A program made the position numbers and the translations under genes. From CAZHHH01 sp052400685 (GTDB lineage: Bacteria > Bacteroidota > Bacteroidia > Bacteroidales > Marinilabiliaceae), in NCBI GenBank assembly GCA_052400685.1, contig JBQTGJ010000021.1: DNA of 64,000 nucleotides. One strand, 5' to 3'. Below the pieces are notes generated by a model, which made no database searches, was not told the DNA's origin, and worked only from the letters and a program-made list of their open reading frames with translations. This document shows positions 54,208 through 62,049 of the stretch, in pieces (within the stretch, counting starts at the first letter, position 1; each line of letters starts with the position of its first letter).

Positions 54208-56033
54208 TAAAATGCGTGTCCAATGTTAAAATGTAACTGCCATTTTTTTGTTTCGTCCCACACAGGACGCGCCAGGTCGATGCCAACGGGGCCTATGGGT
54301 GTTGAAAAACGAATGCCGCTGCCCATTGCATAACGCAATTCCGATAGATTTATGGCATTGGCTTCGCTCCAAACATTTCCGCCATCCAAAAATAAAACCA
54401 TACTTAGCGGACCGTATATTTTGATACGTGGTTCAATGCTGAATTCAACAGTGCTGTTACCACCGGTAGGTGTTTCTGATTCGTCAACAGGTCCCAGCTC
54501 CTGACGTGCCCATCCGCGAACCGAACGGCTGCCCCCGGCAAAAAAACGCTCTTCAACGGGGATGGTTGAGTTATTGCCAACGGGCTTGATGGTTCCTGCT
54601 TTGAAGCGCATGGCGAGAATTATGGGTTCGAGAATCCGCTGGTAATGTTTTACTTCGGTCTGTAGTTTCAGAAACGGGTATTCGCTGTTGAGGAGGGTGG
54701 TGTTGAATTTTGGGCGAACGGTCACCATCCATCCCGACGACGGATCGAATCGGGGAAGTGTATTGTTGACTATAAGGGTGGCGCTAAATCCGTTTTTCGA
54801 ATAATTATCGAGAATATCCAGGTCTTCAATGAGGGCCAGGGAGGTCGTATCCAGGTTTATGGTTTCGTAAAACAGGTCGAAGGTGGCGCTGAGGTTTTTG
54901 TTTATTTTTTGTAAGATGGAGAGGTCGGCGCTACTGCTGAAAAGTTTGTATCCCGGTTCCTCTGTTTTTTGTATGGCTGTTTTCAGTGCCAGAGTTGAGT
55001 TGGGGCTAAATGCGGCCGGTTGTGTTACCGTGGCCTCAAACCGATAGGGCTCTATGCGGGAGTGTTTGGCAAACAGATTGAGACGCCGGGCACCTCCTGT
55101 GAAGTTCAGTATCTGGTAGTCGACAAAGGCCCGTACATAGTCTTCACGACCATAACCCAATCCAAATTTTACAGAGTGACGTGGCGCCTCAGTGATGGCA
55201 ATGTGAATGGGGATGGTATCGGTTTGCGCGTCGTTGAGTTGTGCCTGCAATGAAGCAATACGGAAGGTGCCCAGCTGATAGACCTGTTGTTGTGAAATGT
55301 TGAGGGCCTGACGGCTGTATTGGTCGCCTTTTTTAATGGTGAGCTGTTTATAGATGAGACGTTCGGGGGTGTATTCAGCGCCTGAAATAGAAATTGGACC
55401 AAAATGGTTCAGCGGCCCGGGGTTCAGTTTCCAGATTATTGTGGCACTGTTTTTTGTGCTATCGGCGTTTATTAGTGGCTCAACAATGGCATATGCATAG
55501 CCGTGGTCAACCATTTGCTGGTTGATGAGGTTGCGATCGTTCCAGATGAGATCATCGCGAAAGCGTATGCCGGGCAATGCTGTTATTTTTGTTTTTGGTT
55601 GCCGGCTGTACTGAAGTAGTTGTTGACGCCAAAGTGTGTCACTACTTTCAAATCTCAGTTTGTTGATGACAACGGGTGCCCCTTCCTGCAGGCGCAAGGT
55701 GATTCTGATTTTTGTGTTTCGTTTGTTTAAGGTCGTTATCGTCGGCAGGATTTGAAGGTGCACAAATCCTTCGGAATAATAATAGTGTTTTAGCTCTTTT
55801 TGGAAGAGCAGATCCACATCCCGGGTGTAATACGATGCTTCTTGACCTAAAAATTTGCGGCCAATCCATGTTGATGCTTTGGTTGAGAGCAGGTCCTTTA
55901 TTTTTTTATCAGAAAAGGTTTCGTTGCCTTGAATTTTTATCTTTCGTACAATGGGGTCTGTCTGTCCCTGAAGCAGATGGGGCAGATACAGAAACAGGCA
56001 AAGAATAAGTAGATGTATGAAATTTGTTTTCAA
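54207..56033 (-). CDS. tamA: TamA/BamA-type outer membrane protein
   Basis: 608 residues with a signal peptide (about 1-23, ending LLQG). Residues about 28-260 form POTRA repeats (VRKIKIQGNETFSDKKIKDL opens the first; FGPISISGAEYTPERLIYKQ a later one). The rest is a 16-strand Omp85 barrel with the conserved FFAGGSRSVRGWARQELGP and a C-terminal aromatic strand ending HFNIGHAF. Outer membrane; works with the TamB protein encoded one base later. A non-Bam paralogue of BamA. Confidence 0.9.
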   Translation of the reverse strand: MKTNFIHLLILCLFLYLPHLLQGQTDPIVRKIKIQGNETFSDKKIKDLLSTKASTWIGRKFLGQEASYYTRDVDLLFQKELKHYYYSEGFVHLQILPTITTLNKRNTKIRITLRLQEGAPVVINKLRFESSDTLWRQQLLQYSRQPKTKITALPGIRFRDDLIWNDRNLINQQMVDHGYAYAIVEPLINADSTKNSATIIWKLNPGPLNHFGPISISGAEYTPERLIYKQLTIKKGDQYSRQALNISQQQVYQLGTFRIASLQAQLNDAQTDTIPIHIAITEAPRHSVKFGLGYGREDYVRAFVDYQILNFTGGARRLNLFAKHSRIEPYRFEATVTQPAAFSPNSTLALKTAIQKTEEPGYKLFSSSADLSILQKINKNLSATFDLFYETINLDTTSLALIEDLDILDNYSKNGFSATLIVNNTLPRFDPSSGWMVTVRPKFNTTLLNSEYPFLKLQTEVKHYQRILEPIILAMRFKAGTIKPVGNNSTIPVEERFFAGGSRSVRGWARQELGPVDESETPTGGNSTVEFSIEPRIKIYGPLSMVLFLDGGNVWSEANAINLSELRYAMGSGIRFSTPIGPVGIDLARPVWDETKKWQLHFNIGHAF

Positions 56034-56225
56034 GGATTGGTATTATTGCAGTATAACCATCGCAAACGGTTATTTGTTTAATATTAAACGGTTTGATAAC
56101 GGGGTTTAAAGATAAAAGGAAATTTTTTGTTTTGAACAATTTTTTCGGGGTTGGGGATCGTCGGGATGTATTGCGTAATTGTAATTACAATAACAATAAC
56201 GGCCCACCAACCATTTATCCAAAAC

Positions 56226-56462
56226 CCAAAATGCATATCGTCGTTTATTGCCGGGTTTAAATCGGCAATAAATTCAAAAATTGATGATTACATTGATGAA
56301 AAACAATTGAATATCCCGAAATACCACCGCAACAACCATTTTTGGCAGCCCAATTACTTCGACCACATCATACGAAATGATCAGGAATTAGAACGCATAC
56401 GCCATTATATCGTACGCAATCCACAAAATTGGCAGGCGGACAAATTTCATTCAGAGATGCCA
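56226..56462 (+). pseudogene. Remnant of REP-associated tyrosine transposase
   Basis: A plus-strand frame contains SSFIAGFKSAINSKIDDYID and NNHFWQPNYFDHIIRNDQEL and then ERIRHYIVRNPQNWQADKF. This is the C-terminal half of a Y1/IS200-like RAYT transposase with the catalytic-tyrosine neighbourhood WQ.NYFDHIIR. The N-terminal HUH part is gone and the frame has no proper start, so it is a truncated relic. Two copies of the dispersed repeat follow directly behind it. Confidence 0.7.
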
Positions 56463-56474
56463 ATCGGATTAGGA

Positions 56475-56528
56475 AATGACTGTTTTGTGAGCCAGCGTAA
56501 CGCTGTCGTTGGCCTTTATAGCGCAACC
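56475..56528. repeat. Dispersed intergenic repeat, right half in tandem
   Basis: GAAATGACTGTTTTGTGAGC, CAGCGTAACGC and TTTATAGCGCAACCTA match the right half of copy 37411-37562 (AAATGACTGTTTTTATGACA, AGCGTAACGC, TTTATAGACAAACACTA). It is directly followed by a complete copy. Confidence 0.5.
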
Positions 56529-56668
56529 TATAATAAATTAAGTGTTTAAAATATAAAGTTCAAATACAAGGCTTGTGAAGTTATGAAAATCAAGGAGTTT
56601 ACTTTTCGTAAATGACTGTTTTTATGGCAAGCATAGACGGAGTCGTTGACTTTATAGACAGACTCTAA
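56529..56668. repeat. Dispersed intergenic repeat, near-complete copy
   Basis: Highly similar to 37411-37562 over about 140 bases (for example AAGTGTTTAAAATATAAAG, AATCAAGGAGTTTACTTTTC, CGTAAATGACTGTTTTTATG). The right end GACTTTATAGACAGACTCTA contains the TAG stop of the radical SAM gene, read on the minus strand. The left end is degraded. Confidence 0.75.
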
Positions 56669-57672
56669 TTAAACAGACCATAAATAATCGTATTACATTT
56701 CGCACATCGGTTTTCACGAAGCCCCGTTACATATACGTTATACCCATGGCGCGTAATGAGTGTGTTTTTGCAGTCGGGACAAATGGTGCTGTCCCGGCCA
56801 CTTTCTGACATATTACCGGCATAAACATATTTTAGTCCGGACTGGCGTGCCTGGTGACAAGCTGCAAGGATGGTTTTTTCGGGTGTGGCTGGCAGATGTA
56901 ATAGTTTGTGAGCAGGGAAAAAGCGGCTGAAATGAATGGGTATGTCTGAAAAATTTTTAGCGACGAGCCAGTCACACATTTTTTGAAGAGTAGCAGGATT
57001 GTCATTCCATCCGGGGATGATGAGCGATGTAATTTCAAGATGAACCCCTTCATTTTTTATTAGTTCAAGCGCTTTAAGGACGGGTTTCAGCGATGCGCCA
57101 CACAATTTTCGGTAGACGTCATCATCAAAAGCTTTTAGGTCGATGTTGACCGCATCGATGTAGGGTAGTAGTTTTTTTAACGGTTCCGGGTTTATAAATC
57201 CGGAGGAAACCATACAGGTTTTAATATTATGTTCTTTTGCTAATTGGGCCGTGTCCATCATCCATTCATAAAATACGGTGGGTTCGGTGTAGGTAAAAGA
57301 CAGTGATGGGATGTCGTTTTTCATCGCCATTTCGATAATTTGGCGCGGCGTGGTGAAATCGGCCTCGTTTGTTTCGGGGCCGCACTGCGACAGGGTGCTG
57401 TTTTGGCAGTTTAAACACCGCAGGTTACAGCCTTTGGTGGCCACCGAAAGGGTTGAACTGCCTGGTAAAAAGTGATAGAGTGGTTTTTTTTCAATGGGGT
57501 CGGAGTGAATCACTGCCGCATTTCCATAGGCCATGGTTATAAGTTGGTGTTGCTTGTTTTGGCGGGTACGACACAGGCCTGTTTCGTTTTCGCCCAACAA
57601 ACAGTAGTGGGGGCATAGCAAGCAGCGTATTTTATTATTTTCTGGTTGCCAAAAGGTTGCTGTATGTTCCAT
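56665..57672 (-). CDS. amrS: AmmeMemoRadiSam system radical SAM enzyme
   Basis: 335 residues from the ATG at 57672, 16 bases after the upstream stop; the longer frame overlaps that gene. The radical SAM cluster motif CNLRCLNC sits in TKGCNLRCLNCQNSTLSQCG. An N-terminal Cys group (CLLCPHYCLLGE...GLC) and two C-terminal CxxC pairs (ICPDC, CAKC) suggest extra metal or cluster sites. This matches AmrS of the AmmeMemoRadiSam system, related to the activating enzymes of the PflA class. The substrate is unknown. The stop codon is supplied by a repeat element. Confidence 0.9.
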   Translation of the reverse strand: MEHTATFWQPENNKIRCLLCPHYCLLGENETGLCRTRQNKQHQLITMAYGNAAVIHSDPIEKKPLYHFLPGSSTLSVATKGCNLRCLNCQNSTLSQCGPETNEADFTTPRQIIEMAMKNDIPSLSFTYTEPTVFYEWMMDTAQLAKEHNIKTCMVSSGFINPEPLKKLLPYIDAVNIDLKAFDDDVYRKLCGASLKPVLKALELIKNEGVHLEITSLIIPGWNDNPATLQKMCDWLVAKNFSDIPIHFSRFFPAHKLLHLPATPEKTILAACHQARQSGLKYVYAGNMSESGRDSTICPDCKNTLITRHGYNVYVTGLRENRCAKCNTIIYGLFN

Positions 57673-57688
57673 AAGTTTTTTGCTGAGA

Positions 57689-59101
57689 TTAATAATGGTC
57701 TTTAAATACGATGGCTTCATAGGTAAATAGCTCTGCATCTTTCCACCCGTCGGCGTCGATACCCATTTTGTCTCGGGCACAGTGGCGCAGCATCTCTTCG
57801 CGCGTCCAGTGCATACGTTGGGCCACCTGGGGTAAGAAAGTGCCTCTATGAGGCCCTTTTTGTATGATTATGCCATGGCGCCCGGGCTCAATTTCGTTGA
57901 TGTCGGTTATTTTTGCAGGGGGCGTTAACACTGAAATTTCAATTTCAAGATAAGGCAGATCTTCTGCCTTGAGACGGTCGAAGCGGTGGTCATCAAAGGC
58001 TGCGGCCAATACCATTTCTTTTACCACGAGCCAAAGGGGTTGCGAAGGTTCTAATTGTCCGATACATCCATTTAAATGACCGCTGATATATAATGAAACG
58101 AAGGCGCCTGCTGGCTGGTTGAGAATTTCGGATGCCGGGGCTGTGATGTTATCCGGCATTTTATTGAACGTATTACTTAGAGTTTGGCGCGCTATGGTCA
58201 GCAAATCGTTTTTATTATTGGCTGTTAATGAAAAATTATACTGGGTTGGTCGTGTTACCTTTATGGCTTCGTAGCCAACCACCTGGCCGGTGTCACCCTG
58301 TGGGCTGTCGCCCGAATTTTGGTAGATAATATGGTGATATTGAATTCCGGGGATATTTTGTGTAAGGCACAGAAGTGTCAATACCGACGTCCAGCTGCAT
58401 AATGACGTGGCCAGGTTGGGGATATTCATTTGACGGTGTTTTTTGAGGATTGAATGGAGTGCGGCAGGGTTGTTTTTCAGGATGGCACCGGCGGTTTCAT
58501 GGTCTGTGTTTTGTGCATCGCTGTAATTCGGATAATGAGAAAAGTCGGTGCTGATGATAAACAGGTTGCCCTCATGGAAGTGAGAGTGCAGGGCTTGCGC
58601 CATCAGCCGACAGTCGTCTTCATCTTGCGTTCCAATAATAACAGGGACTATTTTAAATGGTTTTTTGAGATGATATTGCAGAAATGGGAGCTGAACTTCC
58701 AATGTGTGTTCTTGTTGGTGTGGTTGATTGTTTATGTGGAACAGATTGGAAGTTTCGGCCAGCTCTTGCACGGCTGCGGTGTCAACCGGGACATCTCCAA
58801 GGGGTGTTTCAAAGGCCTGCCCGTCAAATAGAGCCGCGCCACTGAATGTCATCCGGTGACTGCTGCCGATGAGGTAGATGCGATTGAATTGGGCGTGTGC
58901 CGGAAGTTGTTGATAAGCCGAAGCGGCGACCGTACCCGAGTATATATAACCCGCATGAGGCACTATTAGCGCAGCAACCGGTTGTTGCGATTCTTTTGGT
59001 TGTGCGTTAATAAACATTTGTTTTAAATGGAATAGAAGATTATTGCGGTTTTTATCGTAAAAGGTGCCTGCAAAAGCCGGTTTTCTTGTTTTCATAATCA
59101 T
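57689..59101 (-). CDS. amrBA: Fusion of MEMO1-like and AMMECR1-like domains
   Basis: 470 residues. Residues about 1-275 are MEMO1-like (AALIVPHAGYIYSGTVAASA, GSSHRMTF, EVQLPFLQYHLKKPFK, IISTDFSHYPNY). Residues about 290-470 are AMMECR1-like (GAFVSLYISGHLNGCIGQLE, LEIEISVLTPPAKI, GTFLPQVAQRMHWTREEML). Both halves keep the family signatures, including GCIG. The two are separate genes in many organisms; here they are one protein followed by the radical SAM gene. The system is widely conserved and biochemically undefined; a redox or modification role is inferred in the literature. Confidence 0.92.
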   Translation of the reverse strand: MIMKTRKPAFAGTFYDKNRNNLLFHLKQMFINAQPKESQQPVAALIVPHAGYIYSGTVAASAYQQLPAHAQFNRIYLIGSSHRMTFSGAALFDGQAFETPLGDVPVDTAAVQELAETSNLFHINNQPHQQEHTLEVQLPFLQYHLKKPFKIVPVIIGTQDEDDCRLMAQALHSHFHEGNLFIISTDFSHYPNYSDAQNTDHETAGAILKNNPAALHSILKKHRQMNIPNLATSLCSWTSVLTLLCLTQNIPGIQYHHIIYQNSGDSPQGDTGQVVGYEAIKVTRPTQYNFSLTANNKNDLLTIARQTLSNTFNKMPDNITAPASEILNQPAGAFVSLYISGHLNGCIGQLEPSQPLWLVVKEMVLAAAFDDHRFDRLKAEDLPYLEIEISVLTPPAKITDINEIEPGRHGIIIQKGPHRGTFLPQVAQRMHWTREEMLRHCARDKMGIDADGWKDAELFTYEAIVFKDHY

Positions 59102-59289
59102 GGTATTGGTTTTTTTCAGGTTTTAAGCGGATGCGAATGATAAAAATACGAAAAATCAGACTGGCGATGAAAAAAATATGTGTGTGTAAAATTCTAAAAA
59201 CTTGTGGTTTAAGGTTTGTTGTTGTGGAGGCAAAAGGAAAAATGTCTTTTTTTTTGATTTGTTGACTTGCAAGTTTAATAATAACAGCC

Positions 59290-59297
59290 TATTTTTG
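59290..59297 (+). promoter_or_regulatory. Promoter of the first tRNA-Lys gene
   Basis: TATTTTTG followed by C fits TAnnTTTG, with a TTG 20 bases upstream (59267-59269). It lies 50 bases before the tRNA. Confidence 0.6.
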
Positions 59298-59346
59298 CAT
59301 CGCATTTGAGAGAGGTACAATCTCTTTCTTAACGCAAAAATGTGAT

Positions 59347-59419
59347 GACTTAGTAGCTCAGTTGGTAGAGCACATCCCTTTTAAGGATGGGGTCCTGGGT
59401 TCGAACCCCAGCTGAGTCA
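59347..59419 (+). tRNA. tRNA-Lys (anticodon TTT), first copy
   Basis: 73 bases that fold as a cloverleaf: acceptor GACTTAG/CTGAGTC, D arm AGCTCAGTTGGTAGAGC, anticodon loop CTTTTAA with anticodon TTT, T arm TGGGTTCGAACCCCA. No CCA is encoded. It has its own promoter box and its own terminator. Confidence 0.96.
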
Positions 59420-59423
59420 CATT

Positions 59424-59460
59424 CCGGAGAGGTTGTTGAAGAAACAATCTCTCTTTTTTT
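59424..59460 (+). terminator. Terminator after first tRNA-Lys
   Basis: GAGAGGTTGTT and AACAATCTCTC pair (one G-T) around GAAGA and are followed by seven T. It separates the two identical tRNA genes. Confidence 0.75.
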
Positions 59461-59506
59461 CAAAGTTGGAATTGCTTTTTGAAGACGATTCTGAAACATT
59501 AATGAT

Positions 59507-59579
59507 GACTTAGTAGCTCAGTTGGTAGAGCACATCCCTTTTAAGGATGGGGTCCTGGGTTCGAACCCCAGCTGAGTCA
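59507..59579 (+). tRNA. tRNA-Lys (anticodon TTT), second copy
   Basis: Identical over all 73 bases to the first copy 160 bases upstream. The flanks agree only for a few bases before the gene (TGAT), so this is a gene duplication rather than a longer tandem repeat. Confidence 0.96.
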
Positions 59580-59588
59580 CCAAAATTT

Positions 59589-59639
59589 AACAAACAGAAA
59601 GGCGGTTAAATCATTGATTTAACCGCCTTTCTGTTTGTT
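59589..59639 (+). terminator. Long perfect hairpin after second tRNA-Lys
   Basis: About 25 perfectly paired bases on each side of a single central T form an extremely stable hairpin that starts ten bases after the tRNA. It ends in TTTCTGTTTGTTG, only a weak T run. It probably ends the tRNA transcript, also from the opposite side. Confidence 0.7.
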
Positions 59640-59673
59640 GTGACGGATGGCTAAATCCGCCTTTAGAGTTTAG

Positions 59674-59704
59674 TTAGTGCCTGTGCATAAAGCAGGTGTT
59701 TGAA
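59674..59704. repeat. Dispersed intergenic repeat, left end
   Basis: TTAGTGCCTGTGCATAAA followed by GCAGGTGTTTGAA matches the left end of copy 37411-37562. It abuts the 3' end of the second kinase-like gene. Confidence 0.6.
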
Positions 59705-60805
59705 TCAGGCAAATACTTCAAGGTGTTTTGCTATGTACTCTTTCGTCATTTCATAAATAATTTCATGCAGCGTTACCTTATTCAGATAAACCGATACTTT
59801 CGAGTTCTTCATCGAAATTTTGGAGAGTTTGTCTGTCTCTTCCCAGGGCGATGCCTGCAGGGTTATATCAATAAAAGAGATATCCTTTAAAATGTGGAAA
59901 ATTATTGGTTTAAAGGATTCTACGTAAGGACCTGAGAATATTATGTCAGAAACTCCGCCAAGCATAGCAATGGATTCACCAATGTATTTTTTCACCTGGT
60001 TCATGTAAATGTCAAAAGCCAAATCAACTTTTGGGTCATTTCCATACAGTTTTACCAGTTCATCCATCTCTTTGTCGTAACCGGTTAATCCGAAAAAGCC
60101 GCTTTTATTTTTAAGTATTTCGTCCATTTTTTGGATGGAATACTTATTCTTTTTCATGAGGTAAAACACAATTCCGGGGTCTATATCACCGCAACTTCTT
60201 TTGCCCATTATACCTTCAAGCGGCGTGCTCCCAAAACTCATTGTGACAGGTAATTTTTTATTTAAGGCACAAACGGTTGTGGTTTTATCAAGCACAATTG
60301 AAATTGTTTTTTTTGGTTTTGCAGGTAATTTGGCATTGTAGTCGTGCCAAATACCATGAAACCCCCATTTCCTGTACGAGATGTCGCCATAATAATTATC
60401 CGGCATTGCATAACACTTCTCCACTTCAGGTAATTCCAGGAATAAGCCGGTTTCGAAAAAGGCAAGTATATGAATACCCGGAAATGATTGGTAAAGCACC
60501 TTAATAAAGGTCAATACATAAGAGATATAAGAAGGGCGTATTTTTATCAATTTTTCAAAAGCCGGGAAAAAATTATCATCAACCAACGCTATTTTTCCAA
60601 ATAATTCTCCGCCAAAAAGAATTCTTATTGATATGGCCTTTGGCAGCGTATTTCCGGTAATTTTATTGATGGTTTCGGCTAAGATATGCCTGGTTTTAAT
60701 TTCTTCGGTGCTTATGGTAATTGATTGTGGGCTATGTTCGGATCCGGGACGCTGGTACGTCCAAAAAGTTACCTCATTGTATGTTGGTTCAACGATCAAA
60801 ATCAT
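59705..60805 (-). CDS. Acetate-kinase-like protein B, probably inactive
   Basis: 366 residues. Clearly of the acetokinase fold: WGFHGIWHDY (equivalent of GFHGTSH, His180 in Methanosarcina Ack), TPLEGIMGKR with DIDPGIV, and KNKSGFFGLTGYDKEMDE. Several key positions are changed: the N-terminal NxGSSS loop is EPTYNE, His123 is Tyr, Asp148 becomes Glu, the HLGNGSS turn reads VLDKTTT, the adenosine motif reads SGPYVES, and NEEL with catalytic Glu384 is lost. The Arg91 equivalent seems kept (IRILFGG). It overlaps the upstream kinase gene by four bases (ATGA). Likely a pseudokinase or partner subunit. Confidence 0.8.
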   Translation of the reverse strand: MILIVEPTYNEVTFWTYQRPGSEHSPQSITISTEEIKTRHILAETINKITGNTLPKAISIRILFGGELFGKIALVDDNFFPAFEKLIKIRPSYISYVLTFIKVLYQSFPGIHILAFFETGLFLELPEVEKCYAMPDNYYGDISYRKWGFHGIWHDYNAKLPAKPKKTISIVLDKTTTVCALNKKLPVTMSFGSTPLEGIMGKRSCGDIDPGIVFYLMKKNKYSIQKMDEILKNKSGFFGLTGYDKEMDELVKLYGNDPKVDLAFDIYMNQVKKYIGESIAMLGGVSDIIFSGPYVESFKPIIFHILKDISFIDITLQASPWEETDKLSKISMKNSKVSVYLNKVTLHEIIYEMTKEYIAKHLEVFA

Positions 60806-62031
60806 GATAATATGTTTTTAGCTTCTTTGCTTGAACTCATTTTCTTGAAAACTTCTCTTGCTATCATTAATTCCTCATTGTTAGGTACAATTAATATTTT
60901 AACCTCCGAATCGGCCATGGAAACATCAAGTATGCCGCACTGGTAATTTTTATTCAAGTGTTTGTCTATCCGTATTCCAAAATATTCCATTCCTTTACAA
61001 ATGGCGTTTCTTATGGCTGGCATGCCAATGCCCAGAGTGTCGGTAAATATTAATACATCGGCCTTTTTAAGTTGAATCATATAATTTCCAATGTATTTTT
61101 TGATTCTTCGTACATACATTTCAAGTGCCATTTCTGCATTTGGGTTTTTATCCCGCCCTTTTAAGGCATCCCGTAAGTCAGATGACTCTTTGAAAATACT
61201 AAGAACACCACTTTTTTTATTCAGGATATTCTCCGCTTCTGAGGCATTCAAGCCATTGTTATACATTATATTAAAAATCATTCCGGCGTCAATGTCGCCC
61301 GAACGGGTATTCATCATCAATCCTTCTAATGGGGTAAATCCCATTGACGAATTCACCGATTTCCCGAACTGGATGGCACAAACACTCGATCCGCCGGTAC
61401 CTAAATGACAACTGATTATTTTTAGCGTTTGCGCATCCTGATCCAAAAAGTTGCAGGCTTCCTGCATCACATACTGATGCGAAATTCCATGATAACCCAT
61501 TCTTTTTATGTGGTGTTTTTTTATCAGGTCTAACGGCAGTGCGTAGGTCGAATATTTTGCCGGGATGTTGCTGTGAAAGCCATTGTCGGCTAAAATATAT
61601 TGCGGAATATCACGGTATTCTTCACTACAGAATTTTATCACCTCATAAATGATGGGGCCATGCAGCGGTGTAATGTCAAAAGTTTCCTGCAGTTTTTCTA
61701 AGTCCTCGGGGAATATTCTTGAAGCGCCTGAGAAATGCTCGCCTGAGTTAACATAGCGATGGGCGATACAATCAAAATAGATATCTTCATCATTTTTATG
61801 ATTTTCAAATATTAGTTGTAATACTTTTTTAAAAGCGTCAACGTGGGTTGGTAAGTCTATGTTAAGGGTACTGTTTTGTCCTTTTACGGTGTGTGTAATA
61901 AAGGAAGTATCTGCACTTTTAATTCCGACTCTTTGCGCTTCGCCATTAACAATGTCTGTTTCAACGGGCATTTTGATAATACGATACTTAAGTGAAGAGC
62001 TTCCGCAATTCAATACTAAAACGTTCATCAT
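60802..62031 (-). CDS. Acetate-kinase-like protein A
   Basis: 409 residues (or 408 from the next ATG), the normal length. Kinase family residues by comparison with Methanosarcina Ack: N7 in VLNCGSSSLKY, Arg91 in AHRYV, His123 in TPLHG, Asp148 in ADNGFH, His180 in GYHGISH, Arg241 in TRSGDIDAG and Glu384 in NNEELMIARE are all present. The adenosine motif normally written FTGGIGEN is FTDTLGIG here, without the Glu-Asn pair. It may act on another phospho-donor or need a partner. It lies 18 bases behind the M20-like gene. Confidence 0.85.
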   Translation of the reverse strand: MMNVLVLNCGSSSLKYRIIKMPVETDIVNGEAQRVGIKSADTSFITHTVKGQNSTLNIDLPTHVDAFKKVLQLIFENHKNDEDIYFDCIAHRYVNSGEHFSGASRIFPEDLEKLQETFDITPLHGPIIYEVIKFCSEEYRDIPQYILADNGFHSNIPAKYSTYALPLDLIKKHHIKRMGYHGISHQYVMQEACNFLDQDAQTLKIISCHLGTGGSSVCAIQFGKSVNSSMGFTPLEGLMMNTRSGDIDAGMIFNIMYNNGLNASEAENILNKKSGVLSIFKESSDLRDALKGRDKNPNAEMALEMYVRRIKKYIGNYMIQLKKADVLIFTDTLGIGMPAIRNAICKGMEYFGIRIDKHLNKNYQCGILDVSMADSEVKILIVPNNEELMIAREVFKKMSSSKEAKNILS

Positions 62032-62049
62032 AAATCTGTTTTGCTTGTC

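Noticed and set aside
57673..57780. Longer N-terminus of the radical SAM protein
   Set aside because: It overlaps the preceding gene by about 90 bases and the added residues do not resemble the family; the ATG at 57672 fits.
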